In this document: positions 11,901 through 24,300 of the stretch, one piece after another
How the letters are laid out: each line of letters starts with the position of its first letter
Numbering within the stretch: the stretch's first letter is position 1
Origin: Oscheius sp. JU75
Taxonomy: Eukaryota > Nematoda > Chromadorea > Rhabditida > Rhabditidae
DNA: 64,000 nucleotides
Assembly (NCBI GenBank): GCA_037178855.1
Contig: JASJZC010000001.1
Span: 1,860,001-1,924,000 of the forward strand
Direction of reading: 5' to 3'
Program-made: the position numbers and the translations under genes
Notes under the pieces: generated by a model
The model's database searches: none
What the model was told of the DNA's origin: nothing
What the model saw: only the letters and a program-made list of their open reading frames with translations

Positions 11901-14900
11901 AGCCTCCGTCTACTAGTTTCTCTGCTCCTTCCACGTCCTCTATTGCCAGTAGCCGATCTCAGGGTGAGCAGTACAGGGACAAGAAGATAGAGGTTTTTTC
12001 GGGTTAGCCATCCCAAAAGTCGTGGTACTAATGAAAGCGAGGAAAGAAATTGTTTTAATGTCTGGTATGGTCAATCAAGAAGAATCAAAGAGTTTTTTAT
12101 AGACATTTTTCGGTTTCAGTCCAGTATTGTTTCTGCCCGGTCTTGCAACAGAAAGTTTTGGATCGATCCAGGGCCGGTCCGATTAAAAAAAAAAAGCAAC
12201 TGGGACCGATATACCTGTTTTTTAACCGTCTGGACGATTCAAAATGTCCTGGTGAGATCAGATCAGTCAATTTTGGTCAGATATACTTGGTTACATGCTT
12301 TGGATTGTCATGGGGTTTTCCTCTCTTTTTTATATTTTCTAGAGCATCAACTTAGCTAGGTTTGCAATTGGATTGGTAGAGACTACTTCTGTCAATCCTA
12401 CAAGTTTCAGCGGGCTGGGAATATGTTACGATATGCTTTCAGCCAAGTCAGTCGCAAAAACAAACTCTGCTCCGACCACCATTCCCCTCAAATTCGAGCC
12501 CACTAATCCTTCACCTGCTCGGAAACCTGCTCCAGATCAAAATCACCTGGATGAGATCAAGAATATCGCTGAAATGGTCAAGCAAATTCCGGAAATCTTG
12601 GCCAGAGTGAGTCGGATGGAGGCGCTGGCGCTTCAAAATCAGGCACAATTGGTCACGATGGGTCATACCATTAATCTGCTGACCAGTAAGTCTATTCATA
12701 GACCAAAAAAACGCAAATATTTAGCCGGACTGATTGGAAGAGGTCCTAACCAGCCTCTGTTGGCCTACGACACCCCTCCTATTCAGGTTGGTCATGACCG
12801 AACCATGCCTGACTACCATGAACAGAGAGACAGGGCACCTCCAGTCCAGGAAAATTCGAAAGTACAGAGTGAGTCGAGGAGGACAGAAACTGCTAAATGG
12901 TAGTCTTTAGAAGAGTCAGCTCCTCCACAGGTCCGAAACATTTTCCAACGATTGAAGACGGAGACCAACGAGGTCGTACAGATTGACTGAGTGAAGCTTT
13001 TTTGTGTTTTTTTTCCGCGTGTTTTGTTTTTTCCCCACTTTTTATTATTACAACTAACCGTGTTCTTGCCGGTGTATACAATTTTAAGTTATATCCAATT
13101 TTTATGTTGTTATTCAACCGTTGTATGGTCTCATATTGCTCACTTTTCCTAATAAGTTTCAATGAATGTTCCGAGTGATAATGCACAAGTTTTTGGGCAA
13201 TGCGGCTCATAAATTTTATACATTGACCATACTTTTTCCAATCACAACACTTTCTTGGAAAGTTCTTTCTCTGGCACCTTAGGAACGGCCAACAAGCAAG
13301 GGGCGGAGTCTTGTGCTGGCCCCCCTCGGTCTCTCGAGGAAGCGGGAACTATTTGGCGCTAAAACCATGAGGAGCACCCTCTTATAAAACGAGATTTTCC
13401 TGAGCACGCAAATCCCATTTTTCGGTCCAGTTTTTTGTCGAAAAACAATTTTTTAGAGCAAAATGGACGAGGAGGATATCGAACAGCAGAAGCTCTTCAT
13501 TCTGTTCCATATCGAAAGAAATCAGGCTTTCAGTAGGGACTCGGAGCTGAGGAACTTTAACACCCACATGTACAGTAGGATGGGCATAAATTTCGATATC
13601 CCAGAGAAGAGCGCGAAGAACTTGAAGAATTTGGATGGACACATGAAGGTGAGTCTCAAGTACGAGTTCACATTAGATTTTTGATCAGATTCCCGGTCAT
13701 TTTAGCAGGAAATGACTGAGGAATTGTAAAGGAATAGAGGCAATTTTTGATGGAAAATGCTGGGAACTAGGTCAAATTTCAGAGGAAACAACGCCCGACT
13801 TGGATAGAGCCCAACAGCAACTATAACCAGATGTTCAATCGAGTAATTGACGTCTACTATATTCAAAATGGTGAGTTAAGACAGATCAGAGACTGACAAG
13901 AATTGAACTGTATGAAAGCCTAGAGAATCGGTGTCTGTACCAACAAGAAAAAATATGGTGTCTCGGTGTCCGTGAATGTTGTATCTTGCACGAACTGTGA
14001 GGGTTTCTTTCACTGATCATATTTCTAAGGCGGCAACTGATTGTGAGAGAGAAGGGTTATTCTTACAATTGTAAATTGGGAGCGTGAGCATGGTGCGTAT
14101 TTGACGTAGTCACCCTACAACCCGACTTGCAGCCGAGCTAACCGCCCGTTTCGAAGAAGACCCCGACCCTAAAGCAGCTTGCGAGAACTTCATCAACTAC
14201 CGTCCACCCATGGACATCCAGGCTGAAATTGCCCGGGTTCTTGCTTTATATCACAAGAAAAAGGAGGAATCGGTGGCCAAGACGCCATTTTCCAACGAGC
14301 GCCGTCTCCGTGGAAAGGTCAGTGTCAGGGAGGAGCTCGTTTCTCACCCTTTGAACGACATTGTAAACAAGGAAGCTGCCCAAAAGAGTCAGAGAAAGAG
14401 GGTAAGACCGCTGGCCTCGAACCCGGGTGAAAAAGACATATTCCCGCCTTCTAATAGCATCTTTGGTGAGTTTACAAGGCCCAATATTGCTTCAAATTTG
14501 GGTTTTAAGCAACAACAAGCAGTTCGAGTCCCCCAACCAGGAGAAAGAGTCGCTGCGAATGTGTTCGAAGCTATTCTGTGGACGTACTGCACGACCAGGT
14601 CGAGGAACAAGGCAAGGTCATGAAGAGACTGGAGGAGCACTTGATTGAGAGCATACGACTGTTCAAGTCATTCGATAGAAGTGAGCCGGCGGTACAGGTG
14701 AGCTAGGGGTCGAGTTGTGACAGGAAGAGGGAACTCGAGATAGTAGTTTCAGTTCAAATTTGTACGGGAAGTCGAGTTTTCTAGTCTGGCTGCAATTTCA
14801 TGAGTTTCTTCCACAATTTGTCTATGATTCTGTCTCACAGAACCATAGAGAAAGCAAACCTGGTCAGTTTTTCCAGGTGAACCAAAAGAAGCTATGCAAA

Positions 14901-17900
14901 TTTGCAAAAGAACAGCGAACCGGTGAAAGGAGAGTCTCGCAAGCTTTCAGCCTCGAACTGTGATTATTTCTGTAAGAATCAACAGGCCGTCGTGGATTCA
15001 AAAAGGTTGGATCCCGCGAACTAGCCGTAGAAAGAAAGATGCAACAAACTGGCCCAAATACCTGAAGTTTATGACGTTTTTCGGTCAAATAGTTCAAGTC
15101 CAAATGGCTAAGATTCTACAAAATATGGAAATGACTGCCGCCTAGGATTAGTTCATCCTTCTTCTGTTCCGAATTGAGCTAGTAGACAGTCTAACCGGGG
15201 ATAAGACCAGAGGATAGAGGTCAAAAATGATCCCAATATCTACCGAGTCCTTCAAAAAAAAAAAACAACTATTTCAGAACCATAGCAGCCTGCTCGATCC
15301 GATCTTCCTCAAACGGGCTTGCCTCGAGCTGACCACTGTTTCTGTTCCCGGAGAGTCTCAGCGGAAGATGCTCCACAACAAGATGACCTGGGCCGTCTGG
15401 CAGGCTCTCAAAGAGCTCCGATTGCCCCAGCCTTCGGTTAAAACGCTCACAGTGGAGAGGACACAGCTGGCCTTGCCAATTTTCAAGAAATTCGGCTGGA
15501 GCTTTCCGGATAAGACCAATAGGCCGATTAATATCGAGTGTTGGAAGATGTTCTTTGAGATTTTCGAAGACAAATTCCGGACCTACGATCAAGCAATGTT
15601 TAAGGCTTACTGCGACAAATTGGAGGAGACAAACCGCGAAAATATGGGTCAGAATGGGAAGAGGTATGAGGAGAAGTGTGACAGTGATGGTTCAATTGAT
15701 CTGAAGAGGCGCTAGAGGCGAGTCAAAACGAATCTAATGACCCCCCCCCCCCCCATTCGGTACACAATACTCTAGAGCTCTTGCCCAAACTGTTCGAATC
15801 TCAGTAGACATTCCCTTGGCCAATTAGCCAGTTTATTCATTTTTGAAATTAAAAAATACTGGAAATGACGACCTTGAATTCCTGTAACTCCTTGCCTATA
15901 GGCTTGAGAAATGATTGACCCTTTTGAATCTATCATTTGCCAAACCTACCCTATTGATCAGACCAATTCCAGTTGTCTACTTGTTGCCCCAACATTTTGG
16001 AGCCCTCTCCCCCGTACTTTGACTCAATCAACCCACTTGTCATGTTCACATTTGAATCGCGCCCTGTTCACTCAACTGTACTATTTTTCCACTGTTACCA
16101 GTGCAATAAAACTGTCGAATCATATCAGTTTCTCTTGGGAGACATGTCACAGACGATCCTGGGGTTAGGTAGAAGCATTTCACATGGTTTTGGCCGATTG
16201 GATAGATCCTAATAATCCCATTTTGTTACCCAAAACGAGTCTGGAAACAGTCAAATCTAGCTAACTACTCGCTCTACAAAGCAACCCCTTTTTAGATATC
16301 CTAACCTGTTTTTTCCACCATAAAATTGATATTTTACCTTTGAAAAACATACGTATTCTTGAAAAAAAAAGTGAATAGTAAAGAGAGCCGACCGACCTTG
16401 TTCCATGATCTGCGTGGCTTCTGCTCCCTCCTCCAGCGGCCATCTGGTCAGCTCGAAGTCCTGCCCGGCCAGGAGGACGCTCTCCTTGAGAAATTTTATC
16501 GCGGTGGCGGATTTTCCCTCTCCTGGGAGCCGAGCAATTGCCTGCTTCTTCTTCTTGTTGTGGATGCGGTAGAGTGTCGTGGAGACGGGCGTCGACAGGC
16601 CTATGGTACCGCCATCTGCTGAGATGTCACTGCAAATTTGGGAGTAAATACAGGAGAGAAAGCTAACTTTCTGCTGTCAAAACAATATTGTTCTGGGTAA
16701 TTTAGCAAAAAATCTTCGAACTTTTAGCAACGAGAAGCTAGCATATTTTGCAATAAAAATGGGAGATATTTCAAGTCCAGCACCCTGCCATGCTGCTGCC
16801 CATCGTCCTCGTCACTGTGCAACTGTCAGCCAGTCTCGATTGCTACAACGCGCGCGACATCAGCCTCGAGAAGGCCTTCGGGTTAGTTCTTAGGACAAAA
16901 CATGTTGAGGTAGTTTGACGGGATAGAAGGACTATGACTAGACTACAGCCAAAAAGATGATGAACAGGGAAGACTACTGTCAGGAATGAAAGAGGAAGAG
17001 ACAGACAGAAAACCACAGTAGTTAGTCTGATTCTGAAGACTCGAGATATACTGGGAATGTAAAAGAAGAGTTTTTTTCACGCCTCCTTTGATAAGTATAG
17101 AACGGAAGTGCGTATAGAAGGTTAAGAAAATGTTTGCTGGACATAGCCTGTTGAGCAGGAAAGTAAGCGAAAGACGGTATTACTGTAATGCCCGGCAAAG
17201 ACTATGCTAGGGTGCCAAGGACGATAATTCAATGTCTACTAGAGTCACAAATCTCTGCTGAGCTTCCAGTAAATTTATGCAGACGCGATAGTCGAAATCG
17301 TACGGTTTTTACGACCTAGGGACGTTAACACTGATCAGGGAACAAGTGGATCACTGCAGATGTAAAAGTTTTGCACGACCGCCTCTCCACCTTTAGCGGG
17401 TCCCCCTGCTGATTTTACTTGTCCCATTGATTCCAGGCTGGATATCTACAAGGAGTCGACAAATGCCACGACTTGCACAATTCGGGCCATCTACGACGCA
17501 GCGCCGAACGAGGTCGTCTCAATAACGATGTATTCTACTCCCCCCTCAATGAACAACACTGTCGGCTGCCATATGCTGCGTCGTCGCTACCCGAAGGAGC
17601 GTGCCGAGCATCGTCTTCAGCTTAAGACCTCAGACTACGTTGTCATCTCGTGCCGCTGTAACACGAACCACTGCAATCAGCCGGCTCTCATCATGGATCA
17701 AGTGAGTCCGGAGGACCCAGAGTTGGATCTGATTGCGAGAGCCATGGAGAGCCGCTACAAGGATGATCACCAGGAAAGGAAGAACAAGTCGACCAAATAT
17801 ATCGCGACGACAATTGTCAGCATCTGCCTCGGGCTCTGCTTCTTTATCGCAAATCTCATCTATGCGGCTATCATCATGATCGGCAATGGACGCGGAGCCG

Positions 17901-20900
17901 GCAGACAGGAACTCTTTCCGGCTAAGAAGAACAGTAGCGAGAAGCTCAGCGACGAGACTGCCGAATAGCTCCCGATTGGCTCTTTTTTTGGGGTATATGG
18001 GATTAAAAGAGAAGACAGTAAAATATTTCTCTAAGTTTTATTTTGGTGGGAGGGGCCAATTTTTAATGGTCTTCACGTCTGCCTGTGGCCTTTTGTAGAC
18101 ACTAAGAACATTGGCCTAAGAATATATAAACATTTACGAGTTTCCGGTCCCCATACAAAGTTTTAGTGCAAGTTGACAGGTTTACACGTTTCTTAGCTCC
18201 AAGGATGTGATGGACAGCCTTTTTTTAAAGTCGGGTCTGGACAAGACTAGAGACTAGACGTGCAGTGTTTAGATAGTCAAGATCTCTGTCTCAGTCATTT
18301 TACAATGTCAAATGTAGGGTCTAATGCTCTCTCAAGGTCTGTGTCATTGAGGTAGAGACTCTGACAGAACCGCAACCGACGCATTGTCTAACTGTGGCAG
18401 TTGTGACTCCACCAACTTTGTCTTTTGAACGAATAGGATTAAGAAAAGGCTTTTTCAGTATTTCCCCCCTCTCAAAAAAAGGCACTTTTTAGGTTTCCAC
18501 AGTCTAATTCCACGATTTTTCTCTTCCATTCGTTGTCCTCTCGCACTCTTCAAGGTAAAAAAAAAGACGTAATAAAATGAGCCCACCATGCAGTCAGTGG
18601 CAATTTTCCAGGAGTGAAGATCCTGGCCAAGAAGACGGGCATCTTGGCCACGCTGATCTGTCCCTCGGCCTCTTCTTCTCCTTCTCCGCTGGTGTGTAAA
18701 TCCACGTAGTTCAGTCCCCGAACCATGGTTAGTCTGCCGCCGAGGATTACCTGCTTCTGAATTTGCCATTTTAGACCAAAATTTAGGACAAAGAGCCCAC
18801 GTTAAGCTGCTGCTTGACAGTCTGACAGCCCTGATGTCCGACATAGATTTCGTGATCGTCTCCGCCGGCGTAGACGCGCTCGTCACATGCCGCGATGGCC
18901 TTGACGTCTCGGATCGGGCCGTTTCGCTTGCCGATGACGTGGAAGCTGTTTGGATTGACTTCGCGGATGGTCATGATGCGTGGATCGACGCCGGCAGCAC
19001 AGATGTTCTCGCCGACTGGACACAAGGTGAGAATGTCAGCCTGATGTGAGTCGAGCTCCTGGAAAAGATTGGGTCTTTGAGCAAAGCTTTGAAGATTAGA
19101 AGCTCAATAATGGTCCCAGGATTTCTGGCAGTGAATAAATGCAATTTTAAGATAGTCTATTATGTCCCATATACTAATATATAAGCAAAGTCATACCCAC
19201 CAAGAAAGCACTTCAAACTTTGACTTAATGAGCTAAAGATGAAGCTGTCTCTATGAGTTTTTCGGTCTAAAATGATTAAATATTGACCGTCTATAGCAAA
19301 GAATCATTGTACGAGATGCTTAGCCTGTTTGCGACTTGGTGCTCAAAGTTTGGGCGTCAAACATGATGGTCGAAAACAGGCCAAGCACTGAAAAGATTAT
19401 AAAATTTTGCTTACAACTGTCTGTCTCAAAAAAAAGATTAGAAAAGTTAATTAAGTAAACTACTGGTGTCTCTCATTTTTTCTCTTCATTTTTTATACAA
19501 AAAAAAACTATCAGTTCTTGGCAGAAGAGTCGCGAGAAAGTTCAAGATTCAATCCAGGCCTGTCTTTAGTATTTTTTGTGAGCTCTTCTGCTCAAAAATG
19601 GCGCGAAGTACAAAACAATCATATATCCCAACAATCATTAACTTTCTTGCAAAACACAAAAAAAGAGTTCTCATACCTGAAGAAGTGCTCCGCTCTCCGA
19701 GTTCCAGAAACAGAGCTTGCCACGTGAGTCTCCACTGACGACCAGATTGTCCCTCATGAAGGCCACAGCCCACACGATCGTCGGTAGGCGTTTGTCGTGT
19801 CGAGCCACGGCCAGCGTGTGCTTGATATGGCCGTCCTTGATAATGAAGACGGTGTTCTGGCCGCCGACAGCCACCTGGAAGCATTTTCTTTTCATGAAAA
19901 ATGACAAAAAGTAGGCAAACCTGGTTGTTTCTGGCCGCTACGGCGAAAAGACGACTATCCACGCCGAGACTGAGGGACTTTTCGACGGCAGCCTCGTCGA
20001 GATTGAAGAAGTATAGGATGGCAGAGTGACTGACGAGAGCAGCATGGCTGGGTGAGATGGAACAACAGCTCCAGAGTGGAGCTGGACACACTTGGACTCT
20101 CTAAAATGGGAGTTTTGTTGTGTTTTTGGGGAAATTTGATTTGGAAGAGCACAAGTAAGAAGTTCAGGCTCGTTTTAGGACAAACATGAGGGCTATCTCT
20201 TCTTCTTGGGATTTGGCACCCAACATACTTTGCCTTTTATTGAAATTTTGTCGCAAAAATTCTTTGCATGATTTCTCATCCAATGACATCTAATTTGACA
20301 AAAACTATGATGAAAGCTTGAAGAATCGAACAAAAAATGACTAGCAGATCCTTGGGCGAATGTTGTGGTGTTCTCGATAAGATTCAGAATTTCGATGACT
20401 TTTTATCGAATTTAGTGCTAATCTTCGTGAAAAGATGTGAGGAAACTTTGGATACTAAATGTCACCGGAAAAAAAGTCCTATGAAGGTAGTTGACTCATT
20501 GTTTGCCGATAAATCAAGAACTGGACCGATTTTGCAGTGCTTTACAGCATTTTTTTGGACCAATGAGGCCATAAAATAAGTGAGACGTACCCTAATTACG
20601 TCAGAATGCGCACTGGAGATAACGACGGATCCGTTAATGTGTGTGGAAAGGATGTTCTCGCCGATGAAGCAGACCGACTCGATGCTGCCATTGGCGGGGC
20701 AGATGAGCTTCTCGCGAGTCGCCATCCAGCCGGGCAAGATGTTGAACTGCTCGAGAACATCATCGCAGCTAGAAACATCTGTTTAAAAGCCAAAAATAAA
20801 AAGAACTGACTCTTCAATCTTTCTGGCGACGATCATTTTGCCCAGCTGCTCGTTGAGAGCCATCGCGTGGGCACTCTTGCCCACCAGCTCGATGTCTTTT

Positions 20901-20926
20901 CTCTCTTCTAGCTCTATTTCGGTCAT
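8912..20926 (-). CDS. UTP4: UTP4/cirhin, small-subunit processome WD40 protein
   Basis: Complete 625-aa homologue of UTP4 (cirhin), a WD40 protein of the t-UTP complex needed for rDNA transcription and 18S pre-rRNA processing in the nucleolus. Ten exons: 20926-20811, 20768-20591, 20100-19921, 19874-19677, 19058-18801, 18756-18587, 16629-16397, 9997-9768, 9725-9576, 9076-8912. Every phase closes and total length fits the family (human 686 aa). Diagnostic stretches: GSIESVCFIGENILSTHING, IVWAVAFMRDNLVVSGDSRG, CDISADGGTIGLSTP (made by the 18587/16629 splice), ITSRLEVFVIDL, and a basic tail ending FKLKKFQTQ. Introns 6 (16630-18586) and 7 (9998-16396) are far longer than the others and contain three plus-strand genes. 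An AATAAA (minus strand, about 8839-8844) lies just past the stop. Confidence 0.9.
9998..11027. other. UTP4 intron 7, upstream of the nested pair: no supported gene
   Basis: A plus-strand open frame at 10407-11063 (218 aa) begins with ordinary composition (MPEFPVKKTSD) but becomes AT-rich and hydrophobic after about residue 90, with no domain. It may be the flank or 5' region of the nested gene at 11274. I do not call it a gene. Confidence 0.35.
11028..11178. repeat. Dispersed repeat, copy 2
   Basis: Inverted match of 8386-8552, ending about 100 nt upstream of the nested gene's start codon. Copies outside this window cannot be seen. Confidence 0.7.
11274..12990 (+). CDS. Nested gene 1: unrecognised family, paralogue of nested gene 2
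   Basis: Plus-strand gene inside UTP4 intron 7. Exons: 11274-11468, 11510-11618 (41-nt intron between), one starting at 11674, 12411-12868, 12911-12990 (42-nt intron; last exon ends TETNEVVQID). The first two exons parallel nested gene 2: DQKLFLLFLIERNRPF matches QQKLFILFHIERNQAF, PEWIALYPQYRQFFNRVVEI matches PTWIEPNSNYNQMFNRVIDV, with the same phase-0 and phase-1 intron positions. The 12411 exon has a likely coiled coil (EIKNIAEMVKQIPEILARVS) and basic KKRK. Problem: the 11674 exon reads best in a frame (HWLKEKNILLEASRKRHKEW, then a Ser/Pro-rich stretch) that does not follow from phase 1, so a small exon is missed or a frameshift exists. Function unknown; a nuclear, DNA- or chromatin-linked role is a guess from charge and coiled coil. 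Confidence 0.5.
13463..15715 (+). CDS. Nested gene 2: unrecognised 410-aa protein, paralogue of nested gene 1
   Basis: Exons 13463-13648, 13783-13870, 14133-14465, 14510-14697, 15278-15715; phases close with a 44-nt intron at 14466-14509. Layout: N-terminal domain shared with nested gene 1 (residues about 5-90), acidic segment TARFEEDPDPKAACENF, basic linker with RKRVR, a coiled coil (DQVEEQGKVMKRLEEHLIES), and a C-terminal domain of about 145 residues with many aromatics (KKFGWSFPDKTNRP, CWKMFFEIFEDKF) that I cannot place. It has the broad feel of insect-type DNA-binding proteins such as MADF or BEN families, but no diagnostic motif was found, so no function is assigned. An extra exon around 14980-15142 is possible. 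It lies head-to-tail after nested gene 1, about 470 nt on, opposite in strand to its host UTP4. Confidence 0.7.
15741..15754. repeat. Poly-C run (14 nt)
   Basis: An uninterrupted C homopolymer, 26 nt past the stop of nested gene 2. Such runs are prone to length error in sequencing. Confidence 0.9.
16790..17968 (+). CDS. Single-pass membrane protein with three-finger-like ectodomain
   Basis: Two exons, 16790-16881 and 17437-17968, give 207 aa, nested in UTP4 intron 6. Signal peptide MLLPIVLVTVQLSAS, then a cysteine-rich ectodomain with DCYNA, TTCTIRAIYDAAP, VGCHMLRRRYP and the ending ISCRCNTNHCNQ, which resembles the closing C-x-C-x4-CN of Ly6/uPAR and TGF-beta-receptor-type three-finger folds. 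A membrane helix follows (IATTIVSICLGLCFFIANLI), then a short hydrophilic tail without a kinase domain. Ly6-type proteins act as secreted or surface modulators of receptors and junctions; most are GPI-anchored, so a true TM helix is less usual. No specific role is assigned. Confidence 0.7.
17969..18586. other. UTP4 intron 6 remainder: no gene seen
   Basis: 3' flank of the three-finger gene and remaining intron, AT-rich, no coding signal on either strand. Confidence 0.4.
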
Positions 20927-21373
20927 CTTGAAACGTTTTACGTTAGTTTATGAGGAAAACGAGAGACGAAGCTTGAAAAGTTTGAAATTCTGTGAAGAAA
21001 ACAAGGGAAAATTCAAATTTACACGAAATTGCGCGCGCAGGAATTCAAATCAATAATTTCTCAAACTTCCCAGGTTTCCTCGATGTCAGCCCTATTTTTC
21101 CTCCTCTTTTTCAATAAAAACCCCATCCAAAGATACCAATCTTGTCACCAGACAATACAACACCTTTTCTTGACAAAAAAACCAATAAATAGCTTCATTA
21201 TACAGATTTACATAATACAATGTGATAGCACGATACAATGTGGTAAAATTAGAACCTTTGGGGGGAATGACCTTGAGATTGCCTAAAAGATGGATAAACT
21301 GAAAAGGGGCAGCGAGTATTAGGTTTGTAAGTTTAGAGACCTTCGTGTGGGATAAATTTTGTTTTGAGGGCCT

Positions 21374-24300
21374 TTAGAGGTCAGTATCGAACCAAGCACT
21401 GTTCCGACTGTTGGTCATCTCATAATGAGCCGAATCGATGCCATGGACCGGGTACATTTCCCCGAAATGGTCTCCGAAGAGCTCTGGCTCCAGTCCGTCC
21501 CTTTGCCAGCCAGAAGCCAGCTCCTGGTCCAGATCCTAGAAGATTTGAGGGTACATCCACGTTTTTAGGTTCAAACCTGTCTGTAATGCATCGGGCGGTC
21601 GTTCTGGAGGTTTTTGAGCACTCCAGAAGCGTAAGTGCTCACAGAGCGATGTTCTGACCGAAGGGCATCCATGAGCTGTTCCGTGAAACCGGCCATCTCG
21701 ACGGCACGACCGCCTTCGGGAGACTTGGAGAGTTGATAGAGGAGTCCGAGCAGTTCGCGCTCGACCATCTCGTCGTCAGAACGACAGACCTGGAATCAGA
21801 GAAGTTCAGAATGTATTCCAATATAGTATGGTATCTCTGTCTGATCACTGTGGGAAGAGTCAGAAAGTTCTAATAGGGTTACCGACTCTCTTCGGGTCAA
21901 TAGGACTAGCTTGAGGAGTCAAGAGGAGAGATAGAAAAAAAAGGACCGCACGGAACTATCTGTCCCCTTGTCTTCAACTCTGTTTCTCACAGTACCGTCT
22001 TACTGTTACGAATACTTACCTCGCTCCTAGACAGAAGTTCGCTGACCAGAGCCAGGACATCTGGATTGCTGTAGAGTTCTGTCGCCACGTCTGGATGAGC
22101 AGCCAGTTGATGGAGAGCAGCTACAGCTCCTTCCATCACACTCCACATCGGTACACCGTCCCTCTCGGCCATTGTATCCTCACGGAATTCCTGAACGGCT
22201 CCAGCGAAGATGGTGACGGTGAGGGAGACGATAGACTGGACTCCTTCCGGCATGTCTATTCTGACCTAAATTTGGGTTTCGCTGTTGACAAGAATGCCGA
22301 TACCTGCGTCAGTTCCGCAAGATTTGCTGGCAGCAGGGCGGCATTTCGGATGACTCCTAGAGCTGCCTTGATGACTGGAGTACGGAAGGTGGCCAGTAGG
22401 GAGAGGATGGTGGGGAAACTGTTGCAGAGACGGAGCTCGTTCTGGGCCTGTAAGGCATGGGAATGACGGTTAACAGTGACAGTGATAATACCTGTGTGCT
22501 CAGAGCATGACGAGCTGTACAGTGCCGAATGGCACAGAGAGCCGGTTCCGTGATCTCTTCGACCTCGATGAACCGGCTGATAGCAGCTAGAAGAGCCTCC
22601 ATTCCAAGGCTACGACAAATCGTCTCCTTATTTCTGATATTGTTGCAGGTCAGATTGCTGAGTATTCCGCAAGCACAGGCTGACATGGAAGATGCCTCAA
22701 TCTCAGACTCCTTGGCCGGATCGGAATCGTTCAGTGGTTCAGGGAAGGTAGCTGTGTCTCTTAGTAGGTCGAGCAGGTAGATGACGAGCTCGCTCAGATT
22801 CTCTTCGTTGGTAGCAGCATCGGACAGGTTTCGCATGGAGACGAGGATGGCCAGACGAGTCTTGTTGTCGTTTGACTTACGAAGCTCAGCGAAGAGGACG
22901 GGAAGACAGCCTGAAAATCGGTAGTTTTTGCAGTCACTATCTCTGTCTCTTTCTTTCCCTACTGTCCTGTCTTATGTTAAAGTAGGTACTATCGGTCTAG
23001 CTTCGCAGAAGACGATAGCATCATATCAGGGAACTGTTCGAAGTGAGCCGTGCCAAATGACAAGATTACTCTAGACATTTCAATTCCTGTCATCTCTAAC
23101 ACTCCTGACGCAATCAGGAACTGTTCTCAATTAGACATCTGTTTTACTGTGCTTTTGTCGTCTCGCTGCTACTATGTTTGAGGTAGGCTACCGCCACTGT
23201 CTCTGTCATTCTGTCTCCTTGACTCTCTGTCACTGTGTCTGTTTCTCTGTCTATCTGTCCTTTTGCCTCTTTGTCTCTCTCCCACTCACCCAAAGAAATC
23301 AGCGCAGCCTTGTTCTGTGGACAGACAGACAGAGACCGAATGCATCTGATGACAGTATACACCAGCTTCCTGTAGTCCGAAAAGTTCTTCACGATCTGCA
23401 TCAAAGTCTGAGGCCCTCCTCTGGACAGAAAGACAAGTTTTGACTGGGGGTCATCTAAAACTCTCATTTTGTTCTATCGATATCTGGAACAAACCCAGTA
23501 AGAGGTAGTAGATGCTGTCCGTGACCTGAGCCAGTAGTTTGACATTGGAGCGACACAGGAGAGCTGACAGAGCATCGATGGCTCCCAGGCTCCTGGCCTG
23601 GTTTTTTACATCACCAATGTAAATCAGTAGGTTCCGAAGAGTGGTGACAGCATAATGAACCACGCTCTATGTCAATTTTTTGAAAGATCTCCGAGAAAAG
23701 CTACCTCGACACTGTTGTAGAGCATGCGTATCAGTTCGGCCAGGCCTCCAGAGCGGAAGATGTGAACACAACCCTCCTTCTTCTCGGACAAATGAGACAG
23801 GGCTCCGGCAGCGTCCCTACGAACATTCGGATCGTCACTGCGAGCTGCGCGAAGTAGTCCATCGATCAGATTCGGGTAGGTCACAATGGTACGATCCTCC
23901 TTGGAGAGAAGGTAGACGCGGTGGACGGCCTGGGCCATCAGCGCCTGCAAAAGAAGGACGATTAGTGTCGAAATTGAATTACTAATGTGCCCGGTGAGTG
24001 GATTAGATATGGGGCATCTTCCTGTCATTTGACATCCTAAAGATTCCCATACCAAGGCTCTGTCATCCAAGTATTGGCTTGTATCCAATGAAACCAACAC
24101 ATGGGCAGTGACAGTTCCAGAAAAGGTCACGTCCGACATTACAGTAGCTTAGTATTCTTTCTATCAGCACAAACTGCATGGTGAACTCGGTCAGGCCTGC
24201 ACATTCAGATTCAGGTGTTTCAGGCTTTCTTTGTAGGGCTGGGGGAGTAAGTTCTATACACTGTCCCCTGTTCAAGTGTACACATGGATAGAAGCTCATG

